This document shows positions 1 to 5,037 of a DNA stretch of 5,329 bases, one piece after another. Source of the DNA: Anaerolineae bacterium (GTDB lineage: Bacteria; Chloroflexota; Anaerolineae; 4572-78; NAK82); contig JAUVRU010000194.1 in NCBI GenBank assembly GCA_030597485.1, positions 1 through 5,329 on the forward strand. Direction: 5' to 3'. Under the pieces are notes generated by a model, which did not search any database, was not told the DNA's origin, and saw only the letters and a list, made by a program, of their open reading frames with translations. The position numbers and the translations under genes are program-made. Within the stretch, counting starts at the first letter, position 1, and the number at the start of each line of letters is the position of its first letter.

Positions 1-23
1 AAACCTGAGATCCAATCGGCCAA
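1..23 (-). CDS. Possible start of a further minus-strand gene, cut by the window edge
   Basis: Reading leftward from the larA stop, an AGGTG Shine-Dalgarno-like element (complement of 31-35) lies 7 bases before a TTG at 23-21. The frame from that TTG stays open to the edge and gives M-A-D-W-I-S-G. A TTG-GCC start with good SD spacing is also used by the sigma-factor gene in this window, so such a start is credible here. The gap after the larA stop is only 54 bases, and I see no T-tailed hairpin in it, which fits a co-transcribed neighbour. Only seven codons are visible, so no function can be proposed. The chance that this is an accidental SD-plus-TTG is real. Confidence 0.3.
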
Positions 24-77
24 CAGAGATCACCTGCTGCTGCGGATATGCCGTGTGCGGCAAGAGAGCTCGCAGGC

Positions 78-1337
78 TCACTGGATGATTACCGGCAGAC
101 TCGAGCCTGCAAACGGCAACACAATCACGGTGACGCCCTCACCCACCTCGGCCAGCGCGCACCGCAATCCCTGGCTCACGTCGTCAAATGGAACCAGGCC
201 GCACCGTTGCACGTCATCAGGCGGCATCGCCGAAACCAGGTACACCCTGGCTTGTTTCATCACCGAGGCAAAGGCGGCCGCCTTGTGGCCACCCAGCACG
301 AACCCCCGCTGGATGCGCTCCAGGATGTCATCAGGAGAAAGGGCATCCTTCATCCATGTCTCAAACGTCTGGTTCCCGAAACCCTCACCGCACTCGGCCA
401 CCAGGACAATGACTCCTCCGGATTGCGCCGCGTGCGTGGCATGGTCCAGCGCCTTCTGGGCCTGGTACAGGTTCAAGTCCCTTGGATATCCGCCCGCGCC
501 CGCCAGCACGATATCCGCTCGTTGCGGTATCGACACAGTGCCACGTTGAGCCACCAACTCACACCCCTGCCGATGGGCGGCAATCACATCCCCCGCCACG
601 GCCCCGGTGACGCAGCGCTGCTCATCAACCACTGCATTTAGGATGAAATCCACACCCAACATGGCGACGCCCTCCTCAATGTCAGCCCGGACCGGGTTGC
701 CCTCCAGCTGTCCCGTCACCGCGCCCGGGCGCACCCTCATCGCGTGGTTGGCAGTCACTGTGGCCGGCGAGGCGCAACCGGGCAGAATAGCCTTGGCCCC
801 GCCCGAAAAGCCGGCGAAGTAGTGGAATTCCAGATTGCCCAGGCAAACCCGAAGGTCAGCGTCAACCACGGGACGAAAGATCTCAACTGGAGTGCCGGCG
901 GAGGTGACGCCCAATCGTACCGTATCTGCCCGGTCGTGGTTGATCACCCGCACCCGCTCGTATGCCGCAGTCCCGACCGTGGATTCCAGCTCCGAAGGGG
1001 TCATAGCACGGTGTAGCCCAAGCGCTGCCACCACAGTCACGTCCCCACCGGACACCCCAGCCGCCCCCAGCTCGTCCAACACTGGAGGCAGCAACCGGTC
1101 GGAAGGGCAGGGGCGCGTCGTATCGCTGGTGATGATTACGACCTTCTGCCCTGGCCTTGCCAGGTCACGCAGGCGGGGCGTGCCCACAGGATGGGCCAAC
1201 GCTTCTGCCAGGATCTCCATCTCGTCGCGCCCTTCCCCGCCCTTCCCAGGAGCGAATACCCCCAACAGATTGGCGGCTGGAATCGGGGCACGGATGATGG
1301 AGCTGCCATACGGTATCTCCAATGTGATATGTTTCAC
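78..1337 (-). CDS. larA: LarA-family nickel-dependent racemase/epimerase (DUF2088)
   Basis: This 419-residue protein matches the full length of lactate racemase LarA and its homologues. These interconvert stereoisomers of 2-hydroxyacids in the cytoplasm using a covalently bound nickel-pincer (NPN) cofactor. Visible landmarks agree closely in position with the Lactobacillus plantarum enzyme: SDTTRP at 71-76 (Asp72, Arg75), the histidine in GLHR (His109), His172, Lys182 in GFSGGAKAILPG (the cofactor-attachment lysine), and His198 in TANHAM. Further conserved segments are NLYQAQK at 289-295, with catalytic-type Gln and Lys, and GGHKA at 349-353. The start is GTG with a well-spaced AGGTGA upstream. 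The maturation genes larB, larC and larE are not in the window. The substrate cannot be read from sequence: the family includes enzymes acting on lactate, malate and other hydroxyacids, so 'larA' denotes the family, not proven lactate specificity. The family assignment is strong. Confidence 0.9.
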   Translation of the reverse strand: MKHITLEIPYGSSIIRAPIPAANLLGVFAPGKGGEGRDEMEILAEALAHPVGTPRLRDLARPGQKVVIITSDTTRPCPSDRLLPPVLDELGAAGVSGGDVTVVAALGLHRAMTPSELESTVGTAAYERVRVINHDRADTVRLGVTSAGTPVEIFRPVVDADLRVCLGNLEFHYFAGFSGGAKAILPGCASPATVTANHAMRVRPGAVTGQLEGNPVRADIEEGVAMLGVDFILNAVVDEQRCVTGAVAGDVIAAHRQGCELVAQRGTVSIPQRADIVLAGAGGYPRDLNLYQAQKALDHATHAAQSGGVIVLVAECGEGFGNQTFETWMKDALSPDDILERIQRGFVLGGHKAAAFASVMKQARVYLVSAMPPDDVQRCGLVPFDDVSQGLRCALAEVGEGVTVIVLPFAGSSLPVIIQ

Positions 1338-1344
1338 CCGGCTT

Positions 1345-1350
1345 TCACCT
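1345..1350 (-). promoter_or_regulatory. Shine-Dalgarno of larA, fixing a GTG start
   Basis: The minus strand reads AGGTGA here, followed by a 7-base spacer and GTG at 1337-1335. This is what selects the GTG as the larA start. The protein from there begins MKHITLEIPYG and aligns with the beginning of LarA-family proteins. Confidence 0.7.
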
Positions 1351-1414
1351 CACAGTGACAGGAGGGGAATGAGGTACGGAGTCCAAATCGGCGGCCATGT
1401 CCGCTACCAGACGC

Positions 1415-1443
1415 AGCATACCACAGCCCTGCTCGAAGCACAA
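1415..1443 (-). promoter_or_regulatory. Candidate promoter for larA (extended -10)
   Basis: On the minus strand, TTGTGC (complement of 1438-1443) is followed after 17 bases by TATGCT (complement of 1415-1420), which is preceded by TGG as in extended -10 promoters. The -35 matches the consensus at only three of six positions. Transcription would start near 1408, giving a leader of about 70 bases before the GTG. It is the best minus-strand candidate I see in the divergent region, but it is weak. Confidence 0.35.
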
Positions 1444-1470
1444 AAGCGTCTGAACGATCTCCCAGTAACT

Positions 1471-1491
1471 TAAACCTTGACAATAGGTTTA
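1471..1491. promoter_or_regulatory. Inverted-repeat operator candidate over the merR promoter
   Basis: TAAACCT (1471-1477) and AGGTTTA (1485-1491) form a perfect 7+7 inverted repeat with a 7-base centre. The centre and arms include the -35 hexamer of the plus-strand promoter. A third AACCT half-site lies at 1507-1511, just past the -10. TTTAG/CTAAA arms (1488-1492 and 1499-1503) and the odd palindrome AAGTT-G-AACTT (1513-1523) are interleaved. MerR-family proteins are dimers that bind inverted repeats in promoters, and the next gene encodes one, so autoregulation is the natural reading. Control of the divergent larA from the same site is possible. The repeat is seen; its binding partner is inferred. 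Confidence 0.55.
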
Positions 1492-1505
1492 GTTTGTGCT
1501 AAAAT
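1477..1505 (+). promoter_or_regulatory. Strong sigma70-type promoter of the merR gene series
   Basis: TTGACA at 1477-1482 is a perfect -35 box. It is followed by exactly 17 bases and TAAAAT at 1500-1505, a five-of-six -10 box. Transcription would begin near 1512, leaving a leader of about 33 bases that holds the GGAGGGAGGG Shine-Dalgarno (1531-1540). The 17-base spacer is the normal length. The classical MerR-activated promoters have 19-20 bases, so repression or simple modulation fits better here than spacer-untwisting activation. Confidence 0.75.
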
Positions 1506-1544
1506 GAACCTAAAGTTGAACTTCAGAATTGGAGGGAGGGAAGC

Positions 1545-2249
1545 ATGGTGGAGATAAAATACTACACTATCAGCCAAGTCGTGGAGATGCTGAGCCAGGA
1601 GTACGAGGATCTGACCGTCAGCAGCCTGCGCTTCCTGGAGGAGGAGGGGCTGGTGACGCCGGAGCGCACCGCCGGAGGCCACCGCCGCTACACCCAGGCC
1701 GATGTCGAACGGGTGCGCTTCATCAAAGAGATGCAGCGGCGCTTCTTCCCCCTCAACGTCATCCGGGAGATGCTGCGCCATTCCAACCACAAGAAGGAGA
1801 AGGGGGAGAAGCTCTTCTATCGGCCCCTGCACTACGATCCCGACTTCGTCCCCCTCGACCGGGCCGAGCTGTCGCAGGCGTCCGGGCTGGACGAGGCCCG
1901 GCTGGCCGAGATGGGGGCGCTGGGCATGATCGCCCCCTCTGTCGAGGACGAGTATGACGAGGACGACCTGCAAGCGGTCAAGGCAATGAAGGGGCTGGTG
2001 GCCTACGGGTTGGAGCCAGCCGACCTGGCTCCATACATGGAGCACATCGAAGCCATCGTCGAGGAGGAGATGCGATTGCTGATCAGCAAGGTCATGGCCG
2101 GGCGGAGCCTGGATGAGATGGATACGGTGGCCCTGCGTGTGGAGGAGTTGGGCGACGAGTTGCGGCACGTCTTACACGCCAAACTCCTGCGCCAGGCGGC
2201 GCACAGGCTGGCCGACCAGTTCAGAGAGCGACTTTGGGAAGGGGAATGA
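1545..2249 (+). CDS. MerR-family transcriptional regulator, FtsR/Rv1828-like
   Basis: This 234-residue cytoplasmic DNA-binding protein has the MerR winged helix-turn-helix at about residues 5-76. Its hallmarks are SSLRFLEEEGLVTPERT (26-42), the wing GGHRRYT (44-50) and DVERVRFIKEMQ (53-64). The phrase FFPLNVIREML (67-77) and the long TISQVVEMLSQEYEDLTVSS opening resemble actinobacterial FtsR/Rv1828 more than metal- or drug-sensing MerR proteins. As in that group, a second MerR-like module follows at about 105-170 (LDRAELSQASGLDEARL, then GALGMIAP and YDEDDLQAVKAM). A helical, probably dimerising tail completes it. No cysteine is present, so a MerR-type metal site is unlikely. The ATG has GGAGGGAGGG four bases upstream; GTG at 1548 is a less likely alternative. 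The inverted repeat over its promoter suggests autoregulation. Its target genes and ligand are unknown. Confidence 0.85.
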   Translation: MVEIKYYTISQVVEMLSQEYEDLTVSSLRFLEEEGLVTPERTAGGHRRYTQADVERVRFIKEMQRRFFPLNVIREMLRHSNHKKEKGEKLFYRPLHYDPDFVPLDRAELSQASGLDEARLAEMGALGMIAPSVEDEYDEDDLQAVKAMKGLVAYGLEPADLAPYMEHIEAIVEEEMRLLISKVMAGRSLDEMDTVALRVEELGDELRHVLHAKLLRQAAHRLADQFRERLWEGE

Positions 2250-2327
2250 ATCGGCAGCCGAGAAGGTGACATGGTGGAGCTATAGAAAGGCTCGGATGCA
2301 CATCAGAAGTCTACGTGGAGGTGACAA

Positions 2328-3482
2328 ATGTCTACGGTTTCTATCGTCAAGTGTTCCGACTATGGAATGACAGAAGTTGACATTGCAGTCCAGGAGTCGA
2401 TAGACCTGCTCGGCGGCATCAGTCAGTACGTCAAGCCCCGTGACCGGGCGCTTCTCAAGTTCAACCTATTGGTGGGGGCCCCGCCGGAAAAGGCTATCAC
2501 CACCCACCCGGCCGTGGTGCGGGCTATGATCGACCAGGTGCGGGCGGCCGGCGCTACCCCCCTGGTGGGTGATTGCAGCGCCTACGAGGGGCCGCCCAAT
2601 CCGGGCCGCTACTACAGCGCATGCAGGCTGTCAGGGATCAAGCAGGTATGCGAGGAAGAAGAGGTTGAACTGGTACACCTCAGCGCCGAATCGGTCGAGG
2701 TGGAGAATCCCCAGGGCCGGGCCTTCAAGCGTTTCACCCTGGCCAAGGGAGTGGTAGATGCCGACGTGATCATCAACCTGCCCAAGCTCAAGACCCACGG
2801 CCTGACCCTGTTCACCGGCGGGGTCAAGAACAACTACGGCTGTCTGCCCGGCCTGCACAAGGCCCAGATGCACCTGCGGGCCCAGGGGGCCGAGAACTTC
2901 TCCCAGATGCTGGTGGACCTGCTGCTGGCAGTCTGGCCCACGCTGACAATGATGGACGCTGTGATAGGAATGGAAGGCGACGGTCCACGCAACGGCCGGC
3001 CCAAGAAAATTGGGGCCATCCTGGCCAGCACCGACGCGGTGGCCTTGGACGCGGTAGCCTGTGAGATGGTCGGCATCGAGCCGTTGATGGTGCCCACTAC
3101 CCGCCTGGCCCACGAGCGGGGGGTGGGGGTGGGCGACCTGGCCCAGATCCAGCTGCTGGGCGAGCCGCTGGAGACGACGCGGGTGGCCGATTTCCAGCTC
3201 GCCTCAGGGTCAGATTTCTTCGGGCACACGGGTGTGCTGCGATTCCTGCAAGGCCGGCTGGTGGCCAAGCCCGTGCTGGTGGCCGAGCGGTGTCAGGGGT
3301 GTTGGGTATGCGTGGAGCATTGCCCGGCCGGGGCACTATCGAAAAACGGGCAGCAACCGGCTTTCGACTATGGCAAGTGCATCTGTTGCTACTGCTGCCA
3401 GGAGCTGTGCCCCAACAACGCCATCGAGTTGCGGCGGCCGCTGCTGGCCCGGATGTTGGATAGGCGAGACGAAGGAGAATGA
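2328..3482 (+). CDS. DUF362 protein with C-terminal 2[4Fe-4S] ferredoxin domain
   Basis: This 384-residue protein has a DUF362 domain at about residues 1-290. Visible segments are LLKFNLL (42-48), the ITTHPAVVRAMIDQVRAAGA stretch (57-76), GDCS (81-84), INLPKLKTHGLTLFTGGVKNNYG (149-171) and ILASTDAVALDAVACEMVG (231-249). A bacterial-type double-cluster ferredoxin module follows at about 315-365. Cluster motif one is C322, C325, C328 with C332-P. Cluster motif two is C351, C354, C357 with C361-P, the usual CxxCxxCxxxCP pattern. Two further cysteines, C353 and C356, sit inside the second motif. There is no signal peptide or membrane span, so it should be cytoplasmic. The ATG is preceded by GGAGGTGA (2317-2324). 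DUF362-ferredoxin proteins are common in anaerobes but their reaction is not established; electron transfer or Fe-S-linked chemistry is inference. It lies 78 bases behind merR and is probably in the same transcript. Confidence 0.88.
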   Translation: MSTVSIVKCSDYGMTEVDIAVQESIDLLGGISQYVKPRDRALLKFNLLVGAPPEKAITTHPAVVRAMIDQVRAAGATPLVGDCSAYEGPPNPGRYYSACRLSGIKQVCEEEEVELVHLSAESVEVENPQGRAFKRFTLAKGVVDADVIINLPKLKTHGLTLFTGGVKNNYGCLPGLHKAQMHLRAQGAENFSQMLVDLLLAVWPTLTMMDAVIGMEGDGPRNGRPKKIGAILASTDAVALDAVACEMVGIEPLMVPTTRLAHERGVGVGDLAQIQLLGEPLETTRVADFQLASGSDFFGHTGVLRFLQGRLVAKPVLVAERCQGCWVCVEHCPAGALSKNGQQPAFDYGKCICCYCCQELCPNNAIELRRPLLARMLDRRDEGE

Positions 3483-3546
3483 AGCAACAGACGAGCGCAA
3501 TCTGTGTCATTGTCCGCGCAGCGTCGGAGTGAGAGGAGATTTGATT

Positions 3547-3936
3547 ATGGAAAAGCGAGGATTTCACCGTTGGGCCTGGCTGGTCGTATTGCTGCTGGGC
3601 GGGCTGTTGATGCTCTACGGTGGGGCGCAAGACGTGGCGCTCTTCTTCTCGTCCAACCTGGCGCCGGTACCATCATGGCATCCGGCTCCGCCCCTCGTGG
3701 GGCTGGTCTGCGGGCTGATCGTGCTGGCCTCGGCTGGGTTGAACGCCGTATGGGGCCGGCGACTGCGGCGCGCCGAGGGAGCCCAGGAGCGAAGGCTGGC
3801 GCGCCGGGTGGCTCTTGTCAGCGGCATAGCAATGACCGCCGATTGGGTCAGTGGGTACTACGGCTTCGGCAGCCTGATGGCTCTGCTGACCGGCATCTGG
3901 CTGGCGGCCCGAACCCCTGCGAAGGTTGCGGATTAG
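3547..3936 (+). CDS. Small multi-pass membrane protein of unknown function
   Basis: I do not recognise a family for this 129-residue protein. Hydrophobic segments lie at about 9-34, 50-69, 88-104 and 106-121, so three or four membrane spans are likely. The positively charged N-terminus (KR, HR), the very basic stretch RRLRRAEGAQERRLARR (71-87) between spans two and three, and the basic C-terminus all fit a cytoplasmic side by the positive-inside rule. A proline-rich loop (39-49) would then face outside. The frame is open further upstream, into the DUF362 gene. ATG 3547 is chosen because AGGAG (3534-3538) lies eight bases before it and the hydrophobic N-terminus follows directly; TTG 3541 is too close to that SD. 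It is 64 bases behind the DUF362 gene, so it may be a membrane partner, which is inference from position only. Confidence 0.7.
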   Translation: MEKRGFHRWAWLVVLLLGGLLMLYGGAQDVALFFSSNLAPVPSWHPAPPLVGLVCGLIVLASAGLNAVWGRRLRRAEGAQERRLARRVALVSGIAMTADWVSGYYGFGSLMALLTGIWLAARTPAKVAD

Positions 3937-4236
3937 AGCCGATGCCCCTTCTTTTCCCCCTTTCCGCCGGGACGTCCTCGCTCGACCTGATCTACTTCGA
4001 GGAGAAGTCGAAACTGAACGCCAGGGATTGATGTGGGAGGCTAGGAGACGATGGGGTTGAAGCGGCGTACCCGCAAATCCCGATCGAGGATGATAATGCC
4101 CATCGGCATTATATCATTGTCGTCACCCGGCCGCGCTCAGCCTGACACAGGATTCCTCGGCCTGCCAGGGACTTTCCCTCAGACGACCTGGACTCCTCCC
4201 AAAAAGGGGGCAACGAGACCCCGCCGACAATCTGCC
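3937..4236. other. Non-coding stretch between the membrane-protein gene and the sigma-factor promoter
   Basis: No convincing gene lies in this stretch. It opens with a pyrimidine-rich run (about 3945-3963) that has no stem before it, so it is not a standard terminator. A short hairpin, ACTTC-GAGGA-GAAGT, lies near 3992-4006 and a longer AT-rich one at 4090-4117. Open frames crossing here have arginine-, proline- and threonine-rich products without domain character. One ends in LDLIYFEEKSKLNARD just before 4031, which looks more protein-like than the rest of its frame and could be the worn remnant of a gene end. Confidence 0.5.
4090..4117. repeat. AT-rich inverted repeat / hairpin
   Basis: ATAATGCC (4093-4100), a CATC loop and GGCATTAT (4105-4112) make a perfect eight-pair stem. 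Beyond a two-base bulge (AT, 4113-4114), three more pairs extend it (ATG at 4090-4092 with CAT at 4115-4117). No T-run follows, so it is a poor intrinsic terminator. It sits about 120 bases upstream of the sigma-factor -35 box, and its low GC stands out from the surroundings. It could be an operator, a remnant, or a factor-dependent RNA end. Confidence 0.5.
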
Positions 4237-4265
4237 TGGACACCAAACAGCACCGGTGGTACAAT
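4237..4265 (+). promoter_or_regulatory. Sigma70-type promoter of the sigma-factor gene
   Basis: TGGACA (4237-4242) and TACAAT (4260-4265) each match consensus at five of six positions and are exactly 17 bases apart. Transcription would begin near 4272, leaving a leader of about 79 bases before the TTG start. I found no GGAAC / CGTC type pair with suitable spacing upstream. The gene therefore appears to be read by the housekeeping RNA polymerase and not clearly by its own product. Confidence 0.65.
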
Positions 4266-4338
4266 ACGCCGAACTGGTCCATTGCCCAGAGGTGACACCA
4301 CAGCATAAGGGTGTCGCCAGGCTGCCAGGACCCTGACT

Positions 4339-4345
4339 GGAGGAG
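4339..4345 (+). promoter_or_regulatory. Shine-Dalgarno that selects the TTG start of the sigma factor
   Basis: GGAGGAG is followed by the five-base spacer AGCCT and TTG at 4351. No ATG or GTG in this frame is as well placed, so the TTG is the likely start. The product from there begins MAERSNEEW. Confidence 0.7.
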
Positions 4346-4350
4346 AGCCT

Positions 4351-4971
4351 TTGGCCGAGCGTAGCAACGAGGAGTGGATAGCCGTCCTCGGCGAGGACGG
4401 TCCCCAACGTGACCAGGCAATAGAGGACTTGCGCCCTTTGCTGGTTCGCGGCTTGAGCTATGCGCTGGCCAACCGGGCCAAAGTGCGCGAAGAGGACCTG
4501 GAGGATTTCGCGCAGGATGCGATCTTGCGAATCCTCGACAGCCTGCATTCCTTTCGCGGAGAGAGCCGTTTCCTCACCTGGGCCCAGAAGATTGCCGTGC
4601 ACGTAGCCTTCTCCGAACTGCGCCGCCATCGTTGGCGTGACGTCTCCCTTGATGAATTGACAGAGTCCGAAGACGGTGAGTTTATCCCGGAATCACTGGC
4701 TGATCAGTCGGCTGGCCCGGAGCAGCAGGCGATGCAGCGGGTCGTCCTGAGCACGTTGCGCCGGCTGATCCGCGAAGAGCTGACCCCGAAACAGCGTCAG
4801 GCAATGACGGCCATGATGCAGGGTATGCCACTGCAGGAGGTGGCCAGCCATATGGGCACCAACCCAAACGCGCTGTATAAACTCATGCACGACGCGCGCC
4901 AGCGGCTCCAAGAACGCTTGATGGAGGAAGGGCTGTCACCTCAGGACATGTTGTCGGCTTTTGAGTCGTAG
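4351..4971 (+). CDS. ECF-type RNA polymerase sigma factor
   Basis: This 206-residue protein has only the two sigma regions typical of extracytoplasmic-function sigma factors. Region 2 spans about residues 24-95. Its core-binding stretch is EEDLEDFAQDAILRILDSLHSFRG (47-70), and the -10-recognising part is SRFLTWAQKIAVHVAFSELRRHRW (72-95). A linker follows that is acidic at first (about 101-125). Region 4 occupies about 140-190. Its helix-turn-helix runs from LTPKQRQAM (144-152) through MPLQEVASHMGTNPNALYKLMHDARQRLQERL (159-190), and helices 3 and 4 would read the -35 element. A short tail follows. The next gene encodes a zinc-finger protein of anti-sigma type, the usual partner arrangement. 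Its trigger and regulon cannot be told from the sequence. The exact ECF subgroup is not assigned. Confidence 0.88.
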   Translation: MAERSNEEWIAVLGEDGPQRDQAIEDLRPLLVRGLSYALANRAKVREEDLEDFAQDAILRILDSLHSFRGESRFLTWAQKIAVHVAFSELRRHRWRDVSLDELTESEDGEFIPESLADQSAGPEQQAMQRVVLSTLRRLIREELTPKQRQAMTAMMQGMPLQEVASHMGTNPNALYKLMHDARQRLQERLMEEGLSPQDMLSAFES

Positions 4972-5004
4972 GTGCGGGTAAGGATAGCCGAAGTCGCCAC
5001 GTCT

Positions 5005-5037
5005 ATGGGTAGGAGGAATACGCAGCGACAATCATGA
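5005..5037 (+). other. Possible ten-codon leader cistron overlapping the anti-sigma start
   Basis: An ATG at 5005 opens a frame giving MGRRNTQRQS. It ends with TGA at 5035-5037, which overlaps the ATG of the next gene as ATGA. The only good Shine-Dalgarno in this gap, AGGAGG (5011-5016), lies inside this tiny frame and about 17 bases before ATG 5034, which is longer than usual. Translational coupling through the overlap would explain the distant SD. However, the mini-frame has no strong SD of its own, and the overlap could be chance. Confidence 0.2.

Noticed and set aside
49..62. Hairpin TGCCG-TGTG-CGGCA after larA as a terminator
   Set aside because: The stem has only five pairs and no T-run follows on either strand.
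1500..1523. Classical MerR-activated promoter with an over-long spacer
   Set aside because: The spacer between TTGACA and TAAAAT is the ordinary 17 bases, so the untwisting mechanism of metal-sensing MerR proteins is not indicated.
1470..2168. Long minus-strand frame opposite the merR gene, and similar long frames opposite larA, DUF362 and the sigma factor
   Set aside because: All lie antisense to genes with clear domain motifs, have compositions typical of reverse-frame shadows and lack convincing ribosome sites.
2251..2261. Palindrome TCGGC-A-GCCGA directly after the merR stop
   Set aside because: It folds to a four-pair stem at most and has no T-run. It is too short to call an operator without a second copy, and none was seen.
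2271..2285. Four-codon frame (M-V-E-L) with AAGGTGAC before it, in the merR-DUF362 gap
   Set aside because: Such tiny frames arise easily by chance. It does not overlap the DUF362 start, which has its own strong GGAGGTGA.
3504..4031. A 175-codon plus-strand frame across the membrane-protein gene
   Set aside because: It overlaps the membrane-protein gene in another frame, has no good SD, and is glycine/arginine/alanine-rich as expected for a shadow in GC-rich DNA. Only its last residues look protein-like.
4118..4126. GTCGTC near 4120 as the -10 part of an ECF-type self-promoter
   Set aside because: No GGAAC-like -35 element lies at the required distance upstream.
4051..4308. An 85-codon open frame with an AGGAG just before its ATG
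   Set aside because: The SD spacing is only three bases and the product is rich in arginine, proline, threonine and glycine with no domain character. It also runs straight through the hairpin and the sigma-factor promoter, so it is more likely chance.
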